Shown here in pieces: positions 24,331 to 37,551 of a stretch of 64,000 nucleotides of DNA (within the stretch, counting starts at the first letter, position 1; every line of letters begins with the position of its first letter). Origin of the DNA: Hyperoodon ampullatus (Eukaryota > Chordata > Mammalia > Artiodactyla > Ziphiidae); contig CATKHW010000392.1 in the NCBI GenBank assembly GCA_949752795.1, positions 62,001 through 126,000 of the forward strand, given 5' to 3'. Made by a program: the position numbers and the translations under genes. The notes under the pieces are model-generated. The model saw only the letters and a list, made by a program, of their open reading frames with translations, ran no database searches and was not told where the DNA came from.

Positions 24331-27300
24331 ATACCCCATGACGCTACTCATCACAATTATCCATGGACTTCTCATCACAATGCCCCATGACATTTGTCAT
24401 CACAATGCGCAATACACATGTCATCACAATGCTCCCTGACTCTTGCCATCAGTATGCTCCCTGAACCCTTTCATGACAAGGCTCCATGCCTTTTTCATCA
24501 CAATGATCCATGCCATTTTCATCACAATGCTCCAAGACCCCTGTAATCACAATGCTCCATGCCCTTGTCATCACAAAGCTCCATGATGCATGTCATCAGA
24601 ATGCTCCATGGCCTTCTCATCACAATGCTCCATGCCCTTGTCATCACAATGCTCCAAGACCCCTGTAATCACAATGGTCCATGCCCCTTTTCATCAGAGT
24701 GCTCCATGAGACTTGTCATCACAAGGCTCCATGGTCTTCTCATCACAATGCTCCAGGACATTGTCATCAAAATGCCCCATTCCCTTATCATCACAATGCT
24801 CCATGACCCCTGTCATCACAATACTCCATGAACATTTTCAGCCCAATGCTCCATGACCTTCTCATCACAATGCTCCATGACCAATATCATCAAAATTCTC
24901 CATGACCACAGTCATCACAACGCTCAATATCACCTGACAACACAATGATCCGGGACTCTTGTCATCACAATGCTCCATTCCCTAGTCATCACAATGCTCC
25001 ATGACCCCTGTCATCACAATACTCCATGAACATTTTCAGCCCAATGCTCCATGACACTTGTCATCACAATGATGCATGCCCTTGTCATCCCAATGCTCCA
25101 TGACCCCTGTAATCACAATGCTCCGTGACGCCTGTCATCACAGTGCTCCATGACACCTGTCATCACAATGCTCCATGCCTTTGTCAGCAAAATGCTACAT
25201 GACCTTGTCATTACAATGTTCTATGCACTTGTCATCACAATACTCCATTACCATTGCCATAACAATCCTCCATGAACCTTGGGATCACATTGCTCCATGC
25301 CCTTGTCATCACAATGCTCCATGCTCCTTGAAATCAAAATGATCCATGACCTCTGTCATCACAATGCTCCAAACCCTTGTGATCACAATGTTCCATAACA
25401 CTTGTCATCACAATGCTCCATGATGCCTGTCATCACAATACTCCATGCCCTTTTCATCACAATGCTCCATGACCTTTGTCATCACAATTCTCGATACACT
25501 TGTCATCACAATGCTCCCTGACACTTGTCGTCAGAATGCTCCTTGAACCCTGTCACAAAAAGGCTCCATGCCTTTTTCATCAAAATGCACCATGCCATTT
25601 TCAACACAATGCTCCATGCCATTGTCATCAAAATACTCCACAAGCTTGTCATCAGAATGCTCCATGTCCCTTGTCATCACAATTTTCCATGCACTTGTCA
25701 GCACAATGCTCCCTGACCCTTGTCATCACAATGCTCTAAGCCATTGTCATCACAATGCTCCATTACCTTTGTCATCAGAATCCTCCATGACACTTGGCAT
25801 CACAATGCTCCATGGCATTGTCATCACAATGGGCCATTACATATGTCATCACAATGCTCCCTGACACCTGTCTTCACAATAATGAATGACCTGGTCATCA
25901 CAATGCTCCATGCCCTTGTCATCACAATGCGCCATTCCAACTGTCATCGCAATAAGCCATGAAACTTATTAGACCAATGCTCCATGCCCTTGTCATCACA
26001 ATGCCCCATGCTCTTGTTATCACAATGCTCCATGACCCCTGTCATCACAATGCTCCGTGACTCCAGTCATCACAAGGCTTCATGACCTTTGTCATCACAG
26101 TGGTCCATGCCCTTGTCATTAATAGTCTCTGTGACCTTTTTAATCACAATGCTTCATGAACTTTTCATCACAATGCCCTTTGACCCTTGTCATCACAATT
26201 CTCTATGCCTTTCTCAGCACAATGCTCCATGACCCTTGTCATCACAATGCTCCATGCGCTTGTCAGCACAATGCTCCATGACCCATGTCATCACAATGCA
26301 CCATGCGCTTGTCGTCACAGTGCTCCACAATCTTGTCATCACAATGCTCCATAAACCTTGTCATCACAATGCTCCATGCACTTCAAATCAAAATGCTCTC
26401 TTACCACTGATATCACAATGTTACATCACTATTCATCACAATACTCCCTCAACCCTGTCATCACAATGTTCCATGACTCCTGTCATCACAATGCTACATG
26501 CACTTATCATCACAATGTTCGATGATCCCTGACATCACAATGTTCAATAACACCTGTCATCACAATGCTCCATGACCCTTTTCTTCAAAATGCTCCATGA
26601 CCCCTAACATCACAATGTTACATAACGCCTCTCATCAAAATGTTCCATGACCCTTTTCATCAAATTGGTCCATGACAATGTCATCACAATGCTCGCTACC
26701 CTTCTCATCACAATGCACCACACCCTTGTCATCAAAATGCTCCATGACCTTTGTCATCACATAGCTCCATGACCCTTGGCATCACAATGCTCCATGCCAT
26801 TGTCATCACAATACTCCATGAAACCTCTCATCACATTGTTCCATGCAATTGTCATCAAAAAGCTCCATGGTGCTTGTCATCACACTGCTCGATGCCCTTC
26901 TCATCACAATGCTCCATGCCCTTGTCATTACAATCCTCCATGACCCATGTATCACTGTGTTCCGTGCCCTTGTCATCACAATGCTCCATGCCCACTCTCA
27001 TCACAATAATCCATGAAACTTTTCAGACAAATGTTCCATGCCCTTGTCATCACAATGCTCCATTACCCCTGTCATAACAATGCTCCATAACCCCTGCCAT
27101 CACAACGTTCCACGGCCTTGTCATCACAAGGCTCCATGACCCTTGTCATCACAATGCTCCAAGACCCCTGTAATCACAGTGCTCCATGCCCTTGTCATCA
27201 CAAAGCTCCATGATGCATGTCATCAGAATGCTCCATGCCCTTGCCATCACAATGCTCCATTACCCCTGTGATAACAATGCTCCATGACCCCTGCCATCAC

Positions 27301-27394
27301 GATGTTCCATGGCCTTGTCATCACAAGGCTCCATGACCCTTCTCATCACAATGCTCCAAGACACCTGTAATCACAATGCTCCATGTCCCTTTTT

Positions 27395-27560
27395 ATCTCA
27401 ATGATCCATGAACCCTGTCATCACAATGCACCATGCCCATCATCATAATGCTTCAGGCTATTGTCATCACAATGAAATCAAAATGCTCCATGACCTCTGT
27501 CATAACACTGCTCCAAACCCTTGTGATCACAATATTCCATAACACTTGTCATCACAATGC
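27395..27560. repeat. Marker block of the minisatellite, copy 2 of 4
   Basis: Same irregular unit order as the block at 24165, anchored at 27432, 3,226 bp after the first anchor. Confidence 0.85.
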
Positions 27561-29684
27561 CCCATGACGCTCGTCATCACAATTATCTATGGTCTTCTCT
27601 TCACAATGCTCCATGACCTTTGTCATCACAATGCTCAATACACTTGTCATCAAAATGCTCCCTGACACTTGTTCTCTGTATGCTCCTTGAACCCTGTCAT
27701 GACAAGGCTCCATGCCTTTTTCATCACAATGATCCATGCGTTTTTCATCACAATGCTCCAAGACACCTGTAATTACAATGCTCCATGCCCTTGTCATCAC
27801 AAAGCTCAATGACGCATGTCATCAGACTGCTCCTTGGCCTTCTCATCACAATGCTCCATGCCCTTGTCATCACAATTTTCCAAGACACTCTAATCACAAT
27901 GCTCCATGCCCCTTTTCATCAGTATGCTCCATGAGACTTGTCTCACAAGGCTCCATGGTTTTCTAATCATAATGCTCCAGCACCTTGTCATCACAATGCT
28001 TCACGACCTTGTCATGAAAATTTTCAATGGCCCTTGTCATCATAATGCTCCAAGCCCTAGTCATCACAATGCTCCATTATATTTGTCATCACAATCCTCC
28101 ATTACATTTGGCAACACAATGCTCCATGCCATTGTCATCGCAATGGACCATGACATATGTCATCACAATGCTCCCTGACACCTGTCTTCACAATACTCCA
28201 TGACCTTCTCATCACAATGCCCCATGCCCTTGTCATCACAATGTCCCATGCCCACTGTCATCACAATAATCTATTAAACTTGTCAGACCAATGCTCCATG
28301 CCCCTGTCATCACAATGCTCCATGCCCTTGTCATCACAATGCTCCATGACCCCTGTCATCACAATGCTCTGTGACTCCAGTCATCACAATGCTCCGTGAC
28401 TCCTGTCATCACAATGCTTCATGACCTTTGTCATCACAATGGTCCATGCCCTCGTCATCACAAGGCTCTGTAACCTTTGTGACCACAACACTCCATGAAC
28501 ATTTCATCACAATGCTCGGTGACCCTTGTCATCACAATGCTGCATGCCTTTGTCAGCACATTACTCCATGACACATGGCATCAAATGTGCCATGCGCTTG
28601 TCATCACAATGCTCCACATCGTTGTCATCACAATGCTCCATAAACCTTGTCATCACAATGCTCCATGCGTTTGTCAGCACAACGTTCCATGACCCATGTC
28701 ATCACAATGTGCCCTGCGTTTCTCATCACAATGCTCCACAACCTTGTCATCACAATGCTCCATGCACCTCTCATCAAAATGCTCTCTCACCACTGATATC
28801 ACAATGTTCCATCACTAGTCAACACAATACTCCCTCCACCCTGTCATCCCAATGTTCCATGACCCTTGTCACAACAATGCTACATGCTCTTATCATCACA
28901 ATGCTCCATGACCCCTGACATCACAATGTTCCATAACCCCTGTCATCACAATGCTCCATGACACTTTTCATCACAATGCTCCATGACCCCTAACATCACA
29001 ATATTCCATAAACACTGTCATCAAAATGTTCCATGACCCTTTTCATCCAATTGCTCCATGACCCTGTCATCGCAATGCTCCCTGCCCTTCTTATCACAAT
29101 GCACCACGCCCTTGTCATCAAAATGCTCCATGGCCTATGTCATCACAAAGCTCCATGACCCTTGGAATCACAATGCTCCATGCCATTGTCATCACAAAGC
29201 TCCATGAAACCTCTCATCACATTGCTCCATGCCGTTGTCATCACAAAGCTCCATGACGCTTGTCATCACAATGCTCCATGCCCTTGTCATTGCAATCCTC
29301 CATGACACATGTATCACTGTGTGCCGTGCCCTTGTCATCACAATGCTCCATGCTCACTCTCATCACAATAATCCATGAAACTTTTCAGACCAATGCTCCA
29401 TGCCCTTGTCATCACAATGCTCCATTACACCTGTCATAACAATGCTCCATGACCCCTGCCATCACAATGTTCTACGGCCTTGTCATCACAAGACTCCATG
29501 ACCCTTGTCATCACAATGCTCCAAGACCCCTGTAATCACAATGCTCCATGCCCATGTCATCACAAAGCTCCCTGACGCATGTCATCAGAATGCTCCATGG
29601 CCTTCTCATCACAATACTCCATGCCCTTGTCATCACAATGCTCCAAGGCCCTTGTTATTACAATGATCCATGCCTCTTTTCATC

Positions 29685-29850
29685 TCAATGCTCCATGAAC
29701 CCTGTCATCACAATGCACCATGCCCATCATCATAATGCTTCATGCTATTGTCATCACAATGAAATCAAAATTCTCCATGACCTCTCTCATCACAATGCTC
29801 CAAACCCTTGTGATCACAATGTTCCATAACACTTGTCATCACAACGCCCC
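29685..29850. repeat. Marker block of the minisatellite, copy 3 of 4
   Basis: Anchored at 29719, 2,287 bp after copy 2. It includes the CACAATGAAATCAAAAT irregular unit. Confidence 0.85.
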
Positions 29851-30119
29851 ATGACGCTGGTCATCACAATTATCCATGGACTTCTCATCACAATGCTCCA
29901 TGACCTTTGTCATCACAATTCTCAATACACTTGTCATCACAATGCTCCCTGACACTTGTCATCAGTATGCTCATTGAACCCTGTCATGACAAGTCTCCAT
30001 GCCTTTTTCATCACAATGATCCATGCCCTTTTCATCACAATGCTTCATGCCATTGTCATCACTATACTCCACAAGCTTGTCATCAGAATGCTCCGTGACC
30101 TTTGTCATCTCAATGATCC

Positions 30120-30860
30120 ATGACCCCTGTCATCACAATGCTCCATGACACCTGTCATCACAATGCTCCATGCCCCTTGTCATTACAGTGCTCCATGATG
30201 TTCGTCATCACAATTATCCATGGTCTTCTCATCACAGTGCTCCACGGTCTTGCCATCACAATGCTCCATGCCCTGGTCATCACAATGCTCCATGTCCCCA
30301 GTCATCACAATGCTCCATGACCCCTGTCATCACAATGCTCCATACTGCTTGTCATTACAGTGCTCCATGACACTCGTAATCACAATTGTCCATGGTCTTC
30401 TCATCACAATGCTCCACGCCCTTGTCATCAAAATGCTCCATGACACTTGTCATCACAATGCTCCATGACCACTGTCATAACAATGCTCCATGACCCCTGT
30501 CATCACAAGGCTCCATACCACTTGTCATTACAGTGCTCCATGACGCTCCTCATCACAATTATCCATGGTCTTCTCATCAAAATGCCCCACGGTTTTGCCA
30601 TCACAGTGCTCCATGCCTTGGGCATCACAATGCTCCATGTCCCCGGTCATCACAATGCTCCATGACCACTGTCATCACAATGCTCTATACCCCTTGTCAT
30701 TACAGTGCTCCATGACCCTCGTCATCACAACTATCCATGGTCTTCTCATCACAATGCTCCACGATCTTGCCATCGCAATGCTCCATGCCCTGGTCATCAC
30801 AATGCTCCATGTCCCCTGTCATCACAATTCTCCACAATCTTGGCATCACTATGCTCCATG
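30120..30860. repeat. Higher-order block of ~173 bp within the minisatellite
   Basis: The marker CCATGGTCTTCTCATCA recurs at 30218, 30390, 30563 and 30735 (spacings 172, 173, 172 bp, i.e. seven 25-bp units), with a further copy at 31270. Between markers the order of unit variants (CATTACAGTGCTCC, CTTGCCATCAC, CCCTGGTCATCAC) is conserved, so amplification was by seven-unit blocks. Confidence 0.85.
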
Positions 30861-32994
30861 ACACTTCTCATCACAGTGTTACATGCTTTGTCATCACAAT
30901 TCTCTATGCACTTGTCATCGCAATGCTCCATGACCCCGTCATAGCAAGCTCCATGTGCTTGTCATCACAATACTCCATGCCCTTGTCGGCACAATTCTCC
31001 ATGACCTTTGTCATCACAATGCTCCCTGACACTTGTCGTCAGAATGCTCCCTGAAAACTGTCATGAAAAGGCTCCATGTCTTTTTCATCACAATGCCCCA
31101 TGCCATTTTCATCAAAATGCTCCATGTCATTGTCATCAAAATACTCCACAAGCTTGTCATCAGAATGCTCCACGAACCTTGTCATCACAATGCTCCATGA
31201 CCCCTGTCATCACAATGCTCCATACCCCTTGTCATTACAGTGCTCCATGACGCTCATCATCACAATTATTCATGGTCTTCTCATCACAATGCTCCACGGT
31301 CTTGCCATCACAATACTCCATGCCCTGGTCATCACAATGCTCCATGTCCCCTGTCATCACAATTCTCCACGATCTTGGCATCACTGTGCTCCATGATGCT
31401 TTTCATCACAGTGTTACATGCTTTGTCATCACAATTCTCTATGCACTTTTCATCGCAATGCTCCATGATCCCTGTCACAGCAAGCTCCATGTGATTGTCA
31501 TCACAATGCTTCATGAACATGTCATCAAAATTCTCAATGGCCCTTGTTATCACAATGCTCCATGACCCTTGTCATCACAATGCCCCAAGCGCTTGTCATC
31601 AAAATGCTCTATTACCTTTGTCATCACAATCCTCCATGACACTTGGCATCACAATGCTCCATTCCATTGTCATCGCAATGGACCACGACATATGTCATCA
31701 CAATGCTCCCTGACACCCTTCTTCACAATACTCCATGACCTTCTCATCACAATGCTCCATGCCCTTGTCATCACAATGCGCCATGCCCACTGTCATCACA
31801 ATAATCCCTGAAATATGTCAAACCAATGCAACATGCCCCTGTCATCACAATGCTCCATGCCCTTTCATCACAATGCTCTATGACCCCTGTCATCACAATG
31901 CTCCATGACTCCAGTCATCACAATGCTTCATGACCTTTGTCATCACAATGGTCCATGCCCTCGTCATCACAAGGCTCTGTGACCTTTGTCACCACAGCGC
32001 TCCATGAACATTTCATCACAATGCTCGGTGACCCTTGTCCTCCCAATGCTCAATGCCTTTGTTAGCACAATACTCCATGACCCATGGCATCACAATGTGC
32101 CATGCACTTGTCATCACAATGCTCCACATCTTTGTCATCACAATGCTCCATATACCTTGTCATCACACTGCTCCATGCACTTCTCATCAAAATGCTCTCT
32201 CACCACTGATATCACAATGTTCCATCACTAGTCAACACAATACTCCCTCACCCCTGTCATCACAATATTCCATGACCCTTGTCACAACAATGCTACATGC
32301 CTTTATCATCACAATGCTCCATTCCTCTGACATCACAATGTTCCATAACCCCTGTCATCACAATGCTCCCTGCCCTTCACAACAGAATGCACCACACCCT
32401 TGTCATCAAAATGCTCCATGACATTTGTCATCAAAAAGCTCAATGACCCTTGTCATCACAATGCTGCATGCCATCGTCATCACAATGCTCCATGAACCCT
32501 CTCATCACATTGTTCCATGCCCTTGTCATCACAGGCTCCATGATGCTTTTCATCACAATGCTCGATGCCATTCTTATCACAATGCTCTATGCGCTTGTCA
32601 TTACAATCCTCCATGACCCATGTATCACAGTGTTCCATGCCCTTGTCATCACAATGCTCCTTGCCCCCTCTCATCACAATAATCCATGAAACTTTTCAGA
32701 CCAATGCTCCATGCCCTTGTCATCACAATGCTCCATTACCCCTGTCATAACAATGCTCCATGACCCCTGCCATCACAATGTTCCACAGCCTTGTCATCAC
32801 AAGGCTCCATGACCCTTGTCATCACAATGCTCCAAGACCCCTGTAATCACAATGCTCCATGCCCTTGTCATCACAAAGCTCCATGACGCATGTCAACAGA
32901 ATGCTCCATGGCTTTCTCATTCACGATGTTCCATGCCTTTGTCATCACAATGCTTCAAGACTCCTGTAATCGCAATGCTCCATGCCCCTTTTCA

Positions 32995-33160
32995 TCTCAA
33001 TGCTCCATGAACCCTGTCATCACAATGCACCATGCCCATCATCATAATGCTTCAGGCTATTGTCATCACAATGAAACCAAAATGCTCCATGACCTCTGTC
33101 ATCACAATGCTCCAAATCCTTGTGATCAATATGTTCCATAACACTTATCATCACAACGCC
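32995..33160. repeat. Marker block of the minisatellite, copy 4 of 4
   Basis: Anchored at 33031, 3,312 bp after copy 3. The irregular unit reads CACAATGAAACCAAAATG here. Confidence 0.85.
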
Positions 33161-34039
33161 CCATGATGCTCGTCATCACAATTATCCATGGTCTTCTCAT
33201 CACAATGCTCCATGACCTTTGTCATCACAATACTCAATACCCTTGTCATCACAATGCTCCCTGACACTTGTTGTCAGTTTGCTCCTTGAACCCTGTCATG
33301 ACAAGGCTCCATGCCTTTTTCATCACAATGCTCCATGCCCTTGTCATCACAAAGCTCCATGATGCATGTCATCAGAACGCTCCATGGCCTTCTCATCCCA
33401 ATGCTCCATGCCCTTGTCATCACAATGCTCCAAGACCCCTGTAATCACAATGCTCCATGGCACTTTTCATCAGAATGCTCCATGAGACTTGTCATCACAA
33501 GGCTCCATGGTCTTCTCATCACAGTGCTCCAGTACCTTGTCATCACAATGCTCCATGACCCCTGTCATCACAGTACTCCATGGACATTTTCAGCCCAATG
33601 CTCCATGACCTTCTCATCACAATGCGCCATGACCACTGTCATCACAACGCTCCATTAACCCTGACAACACAATGATCCGGGACTCTTGTCATTAAAATGC
33701 TCCATGACCATTGTCATCACAATGATCCATGCGCTTGTCATCCCAATGCTCCATGACCCCTGTAATCACTATGCTCCGTGATGCTTTTCATCACAGTGCT
33801 CCATCAACCTTGTCATCATAATGCTCCTTGCCTTTGTCAACAAAATGGTACATAATCTTCTCATCACAATTCTCCATGCGCTTGTCATCACAATCCTCCA
33901 TGACCATTGGGATCACATTGCTTCATGCCCTTGCCATCTCTCTCTTGCCTTTCTGGTTTTTACAGATATTCGGATGTCCCTTTTGACCGGTGGTAAGTGA
34001 CAATTCTTTGTAGTGTGGATTTTATTGCGCGCTTGCTTG

Positions 34040-35798
34040 ATTGGCCAAAAAGGGTGTATGCGTTTTCTTCTGAATATATTCAGGAGAAAAGTCATACGCC
34101 CTTTTTGGCCAAGTGCATCTCTGTCCAAGTTGGGATGCTTTTCCTGTGCTTTAAAGGCGATTCCAGTTTACCTTTTGAAATAGGTTTTGTGCAATTCTGG
34201 CTCATTTTCAAGGCCGCTTCATTGCCTTCCCTCAACAGATTTTTGGAAGAGAGTAGTCCTTTATAAGTCTGCAGGTTTGTGAATTGCTGTGCCCCTGAGC
34301 TCCAATTTTCAAATCCCATCTTTGTGAGCTGGCCGCAAATCCACAATTTTGCTTCAGGACCTATACTGGTTCCAGGGGTGGCTATATTGGTTCCCTGTGG
34401 GTGGCTGAGGCTTTGGTTAATTCTTCTTCCTGCCGGGAAATTAGAGTGACATGTGCCCATCCAAATGCCTACATCTACTCTCTGATTGGTTCTCCCTCTT
34501 CCCTTTCATCCTCTGCACAATTAGCAAACTGTGCGAACCAGGAGGTTATAGGGGCTGACTCTCCTAAGTTGGGAGATTGATAGTAAAGCAGTTGGAATGC
34601 CAAAGTGGAGCACAAGGAGAGGAAAAATTAGGAGAGTTTTAGAAACCTTTCGCGATCACAGGGTGTCCATTTTCTAGGTTTCCCATACATGTTATAATTG
34701 TAGTGATATTCCCTTCTACCTGGAGATTTGGGACACATGGAATGGTGGCATGCATTACTACTTTAAAAGGTCTGCATTTTCTCTCCCAATCTCACCAGTC
34801 CTCTCAGTCCCAAGTGTCCAGCCTTATGTCTCATCCAGCTGTCTTTGCAGATAGGGTCATTCCAGGTTTCATCAGAACCCCTGAAGGAATTGTGTAAGAA
34901 TTTCGCTGTTTTTTGGGGGTTTTTTGAAATTCATTTTTATAATGGGGTTGAGCTGATTTTCACTGACGTGTTTATGCCAGTCTAGACACAATTGATTCCC
35001 TTACGGAGACATATCAATACATAGGTTTTAAGATTCTTAGTAGTCAGATATATTCCTCTGTGGGGCATAGGGGTGTTGAGTCCCGTTCACTGAGGAAGGT
35101 GTAGGTCTTGTCTATTCTGTATTTGGTTTATGGAATGGTACCTGTGCTAATATCAATCTCTGGTTTTATGCATCACCCCACCTCTCCTTTCCCCTGAAGC
35201 AGGCATAAGAGATTTTTGCTAAATGTGAGACTCTGTTCTCTTTCCTAATTCAGTTCATGTGTTGTGATATTGACATTCCCTCTATAAGTGATATCTTATG
35301 ATAAGATTCTTTTTCTGTGTGACTAATTTCCCTTAAAATCATCATACCTAAATCCACTCATTATGCTGCTACTGGCCTTATATACATTGATTTCACGTCT
35401 GAGTGATATTCCGTTGTACAAAATTACCACAAGTTCTTTATGCATTTCTCTTTTTCCTGGGATATTTTAGGTGTACCAAAGTTGAGGTTCTTGTATGCAG
35501 AGCAGCCCTAAACTTTGGGGTTCCTGTGTCTTATTGACATTTAGTCTTCCCAAGTTATATGTCCATGAGTTGAAATCCCCTTGCTCCGGGGCTTTGTATT
35601 TTAGATGTTTTAAAAACAGCATACACTTCTTCAGAGTGGCTCTTGGATATTTATACGCCACCCATCAGCGTGACTAGGCTCCCTGTTTTCCATGGCCTCT
35701 CCTGCATTTCTGGTTTGTACACATTTTTTGGATGGCCTTTCTGAGCAGTGGAAATTGAGACTTCTTTGTTGTGCGGATTTGCATTTCCCTCCTGCTTG
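34040..35798. repeat. Diverged satellite monomer C1 (1,759 bp)
   Basis: Palindrome remnant about 34041-34112 (ttggccaaaaagggtg). Contains a duplicated stretch near 34360-34410, where ctatactggttcc is repeated as ctatattggttcc, which partly explains the extra length. Confidence 0.87.
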
Positions 35799-37551
35799 GT
35801 TGGCCAAAAACTCTGCATGTGTTTTTTTCCTGAAGATATTCACGAAAAAAACGCATACACCCTTTTGCCCAACCACATCATTTTAGAAATTCTTCTGCTT
35901 TTCATATGCTTTAAATGTGAGTACAATCTACCTTTTGAAATCTGTTTCCTGCAATTCTGCCTCTCATTCAGATCCTCTTCGTTACCTTACCTGAATATAT
36001 TTTTGGACGTTGGTTATCATTTATATCTTTGCAGGTCTTTGAATTGTCTGCTCCTGAGCTCCATTTTGCAACTCGCTTTTTTTGTGAGCTGGCCGCCAAA
36101 CCATTGGATTACTTCTGGCCCTATTCTGGTTCTGGGGAGGCAGGCTGAGCCTTTGGTTAATTCTTCTTCCTAATGGGAAATTAGAGTGGCATGTGCCTGT
36201 CAAAAGTCCTACAGCTAATCTCTCATTGGTTCCCCCTCTTCCCATTTATCCTCTGCACAAATTGCAAACTGTGTGAAACAGGAGGTTAAAGGTGCTGATT
36301 CTCCAAGTGGGGAGATTGTTAGTAATGTGGCTGGAATGGCGAACCCCAGCACCAGGAGATCAAAAATGAGGTGCATTTTAGACACCTTTCCTGAGCACAC
36401 GGTGTACATTCATCTCGGTTTCCCAGGCATGTTTTCGCTGTCAGAAGATTCCCTTGAACCTGCAGATTTGGGACCCATGGAATGGGTACCAGGCAGTATT
36501 ACTTTAAAAGGTCTGCATTTCCTCACCCAGCCTCTCTAACATCTCTTAGCGTGCATAGCTTCCAGCCTTATATAATCATCCTGCTGTGGGTCTACATGTG
36601 TTCAATCCATGTTACATCGTAGCCCTTCAACAAAAGTTGTAAGAATTTTTGTCTGTCTCACTGTTTTTATAAATAGTTTTAAATTTATTTTTATATTGGT
36701 TACAGCTGATTTTCAAAGCTCTGTTTTTTGCTGCTGTACATCCACTTGATTCATGTACTGTGAGACAACAATAAATTCTTTTTCAGATGCTTACCAGTCA
36801 TATGTATTATTTTCCAGTGACTTGAGTGGGCTGAGTGCAGTTCTTTGAGGTACCGTGTAGGCCTTGTCAGTTATTCAATTTGGTACTTGGAATGGTATCT
36901 TTGCTAATTTCAACCTCCTGGATAATACCTCACCATTCCCCACCTTTCCCATTTAGCAGCATTATGTCTATTTTCTACATATTTGACTATGTTTCTGTTT
37001 TGTAATTTATTTCATGTGTAGCCCTTTTTGATTCCACCTTTAAGTGACATCTTATGATATGTGTCTTTTTCTTTCTGACATATGTCACTTAGAATGATCG
37101 TATGTAACTCCTCCAGAGTTGTTACAACTGGCCTTATTTCATTGATTTCTGGATGAGTAATATTCCACTCTACATAAGTACCCCATCTCTTTTATCCATT
37201 TTATCCTTCCAGGGACATTTAGGTTATATCCAAGTTGAGGCCCTTTTTAACAGAGAGGTGGTAAACGTTCGGGTGCCTGTTTTCTGTCGATTTTTGTTTT
37301 TCCCAAGGTACACGCCCATGAGTGCAAGTGCCCTATGCTCTGTAGCTCATTTTTTAGATGTTTTAGCAAACACAATACACTTCTCCAGAGTGGCCGTTGG
37401 CAAATTACATTTCCACTATCAGCCTCACAGGGCTCCCTTTTCTCCTCGCCCTGTCCTGCATTTCTGGTGTTTACACTTTATGTGGATGGCCCTTCTGACT
37501 GATGTGAAGTGAGACATTTTGTGATATTGATTTCCAGTGCCCACCTGTTTG
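35799..37551. repeat. Strongly diverged satellite monomer C2 (1,753 bp)
   Basis: Palindrome remnant about 35799-35873 with outer ends gttggccaaaa and ttttgcccaac, so the complementarity extends further outward than in the homogeneous copies. Its ORF2- and 3' UTR-derived parts look closer to ordinary L1 than those of array A. Confidence 0.85.

Larger units (their letters stand above)
23166..33938. repeat. 10.8 kb minisatellite of ~25 bp units
   Basis: Roughly 430 tandem copies of a 24-26 bp unit: GTCATCACAATGCTCC followed by a variable 9-base tail such as ATGACCCTT, ATGCCCTTG or ATGACCCCT. The tails vary far more than the core GTCATCACAATGCTCC. Larger periodicities are superposed: about 173 bp near 30.2-30.8 kb and multi-kb block repeats. 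Because 25 is not a multiple of three and the units lack stops, open frames of 60-155 codons with a 25-residue period appear in all plus frames. They encode only His/Ser/Cys-rich repeats and have no gene features. It sits inside a diverged satellite monomer. I do not recognise it as a named minisatellite. Confidence 0.95.

Noticed and set aside
23166..33938. CRISPR array (short repeats with variable parts)
   Set aside because: The units are contiguous, without unique spacers, and the context is mammalian satellite DNA. The variable tails are mutated repeat sequence.
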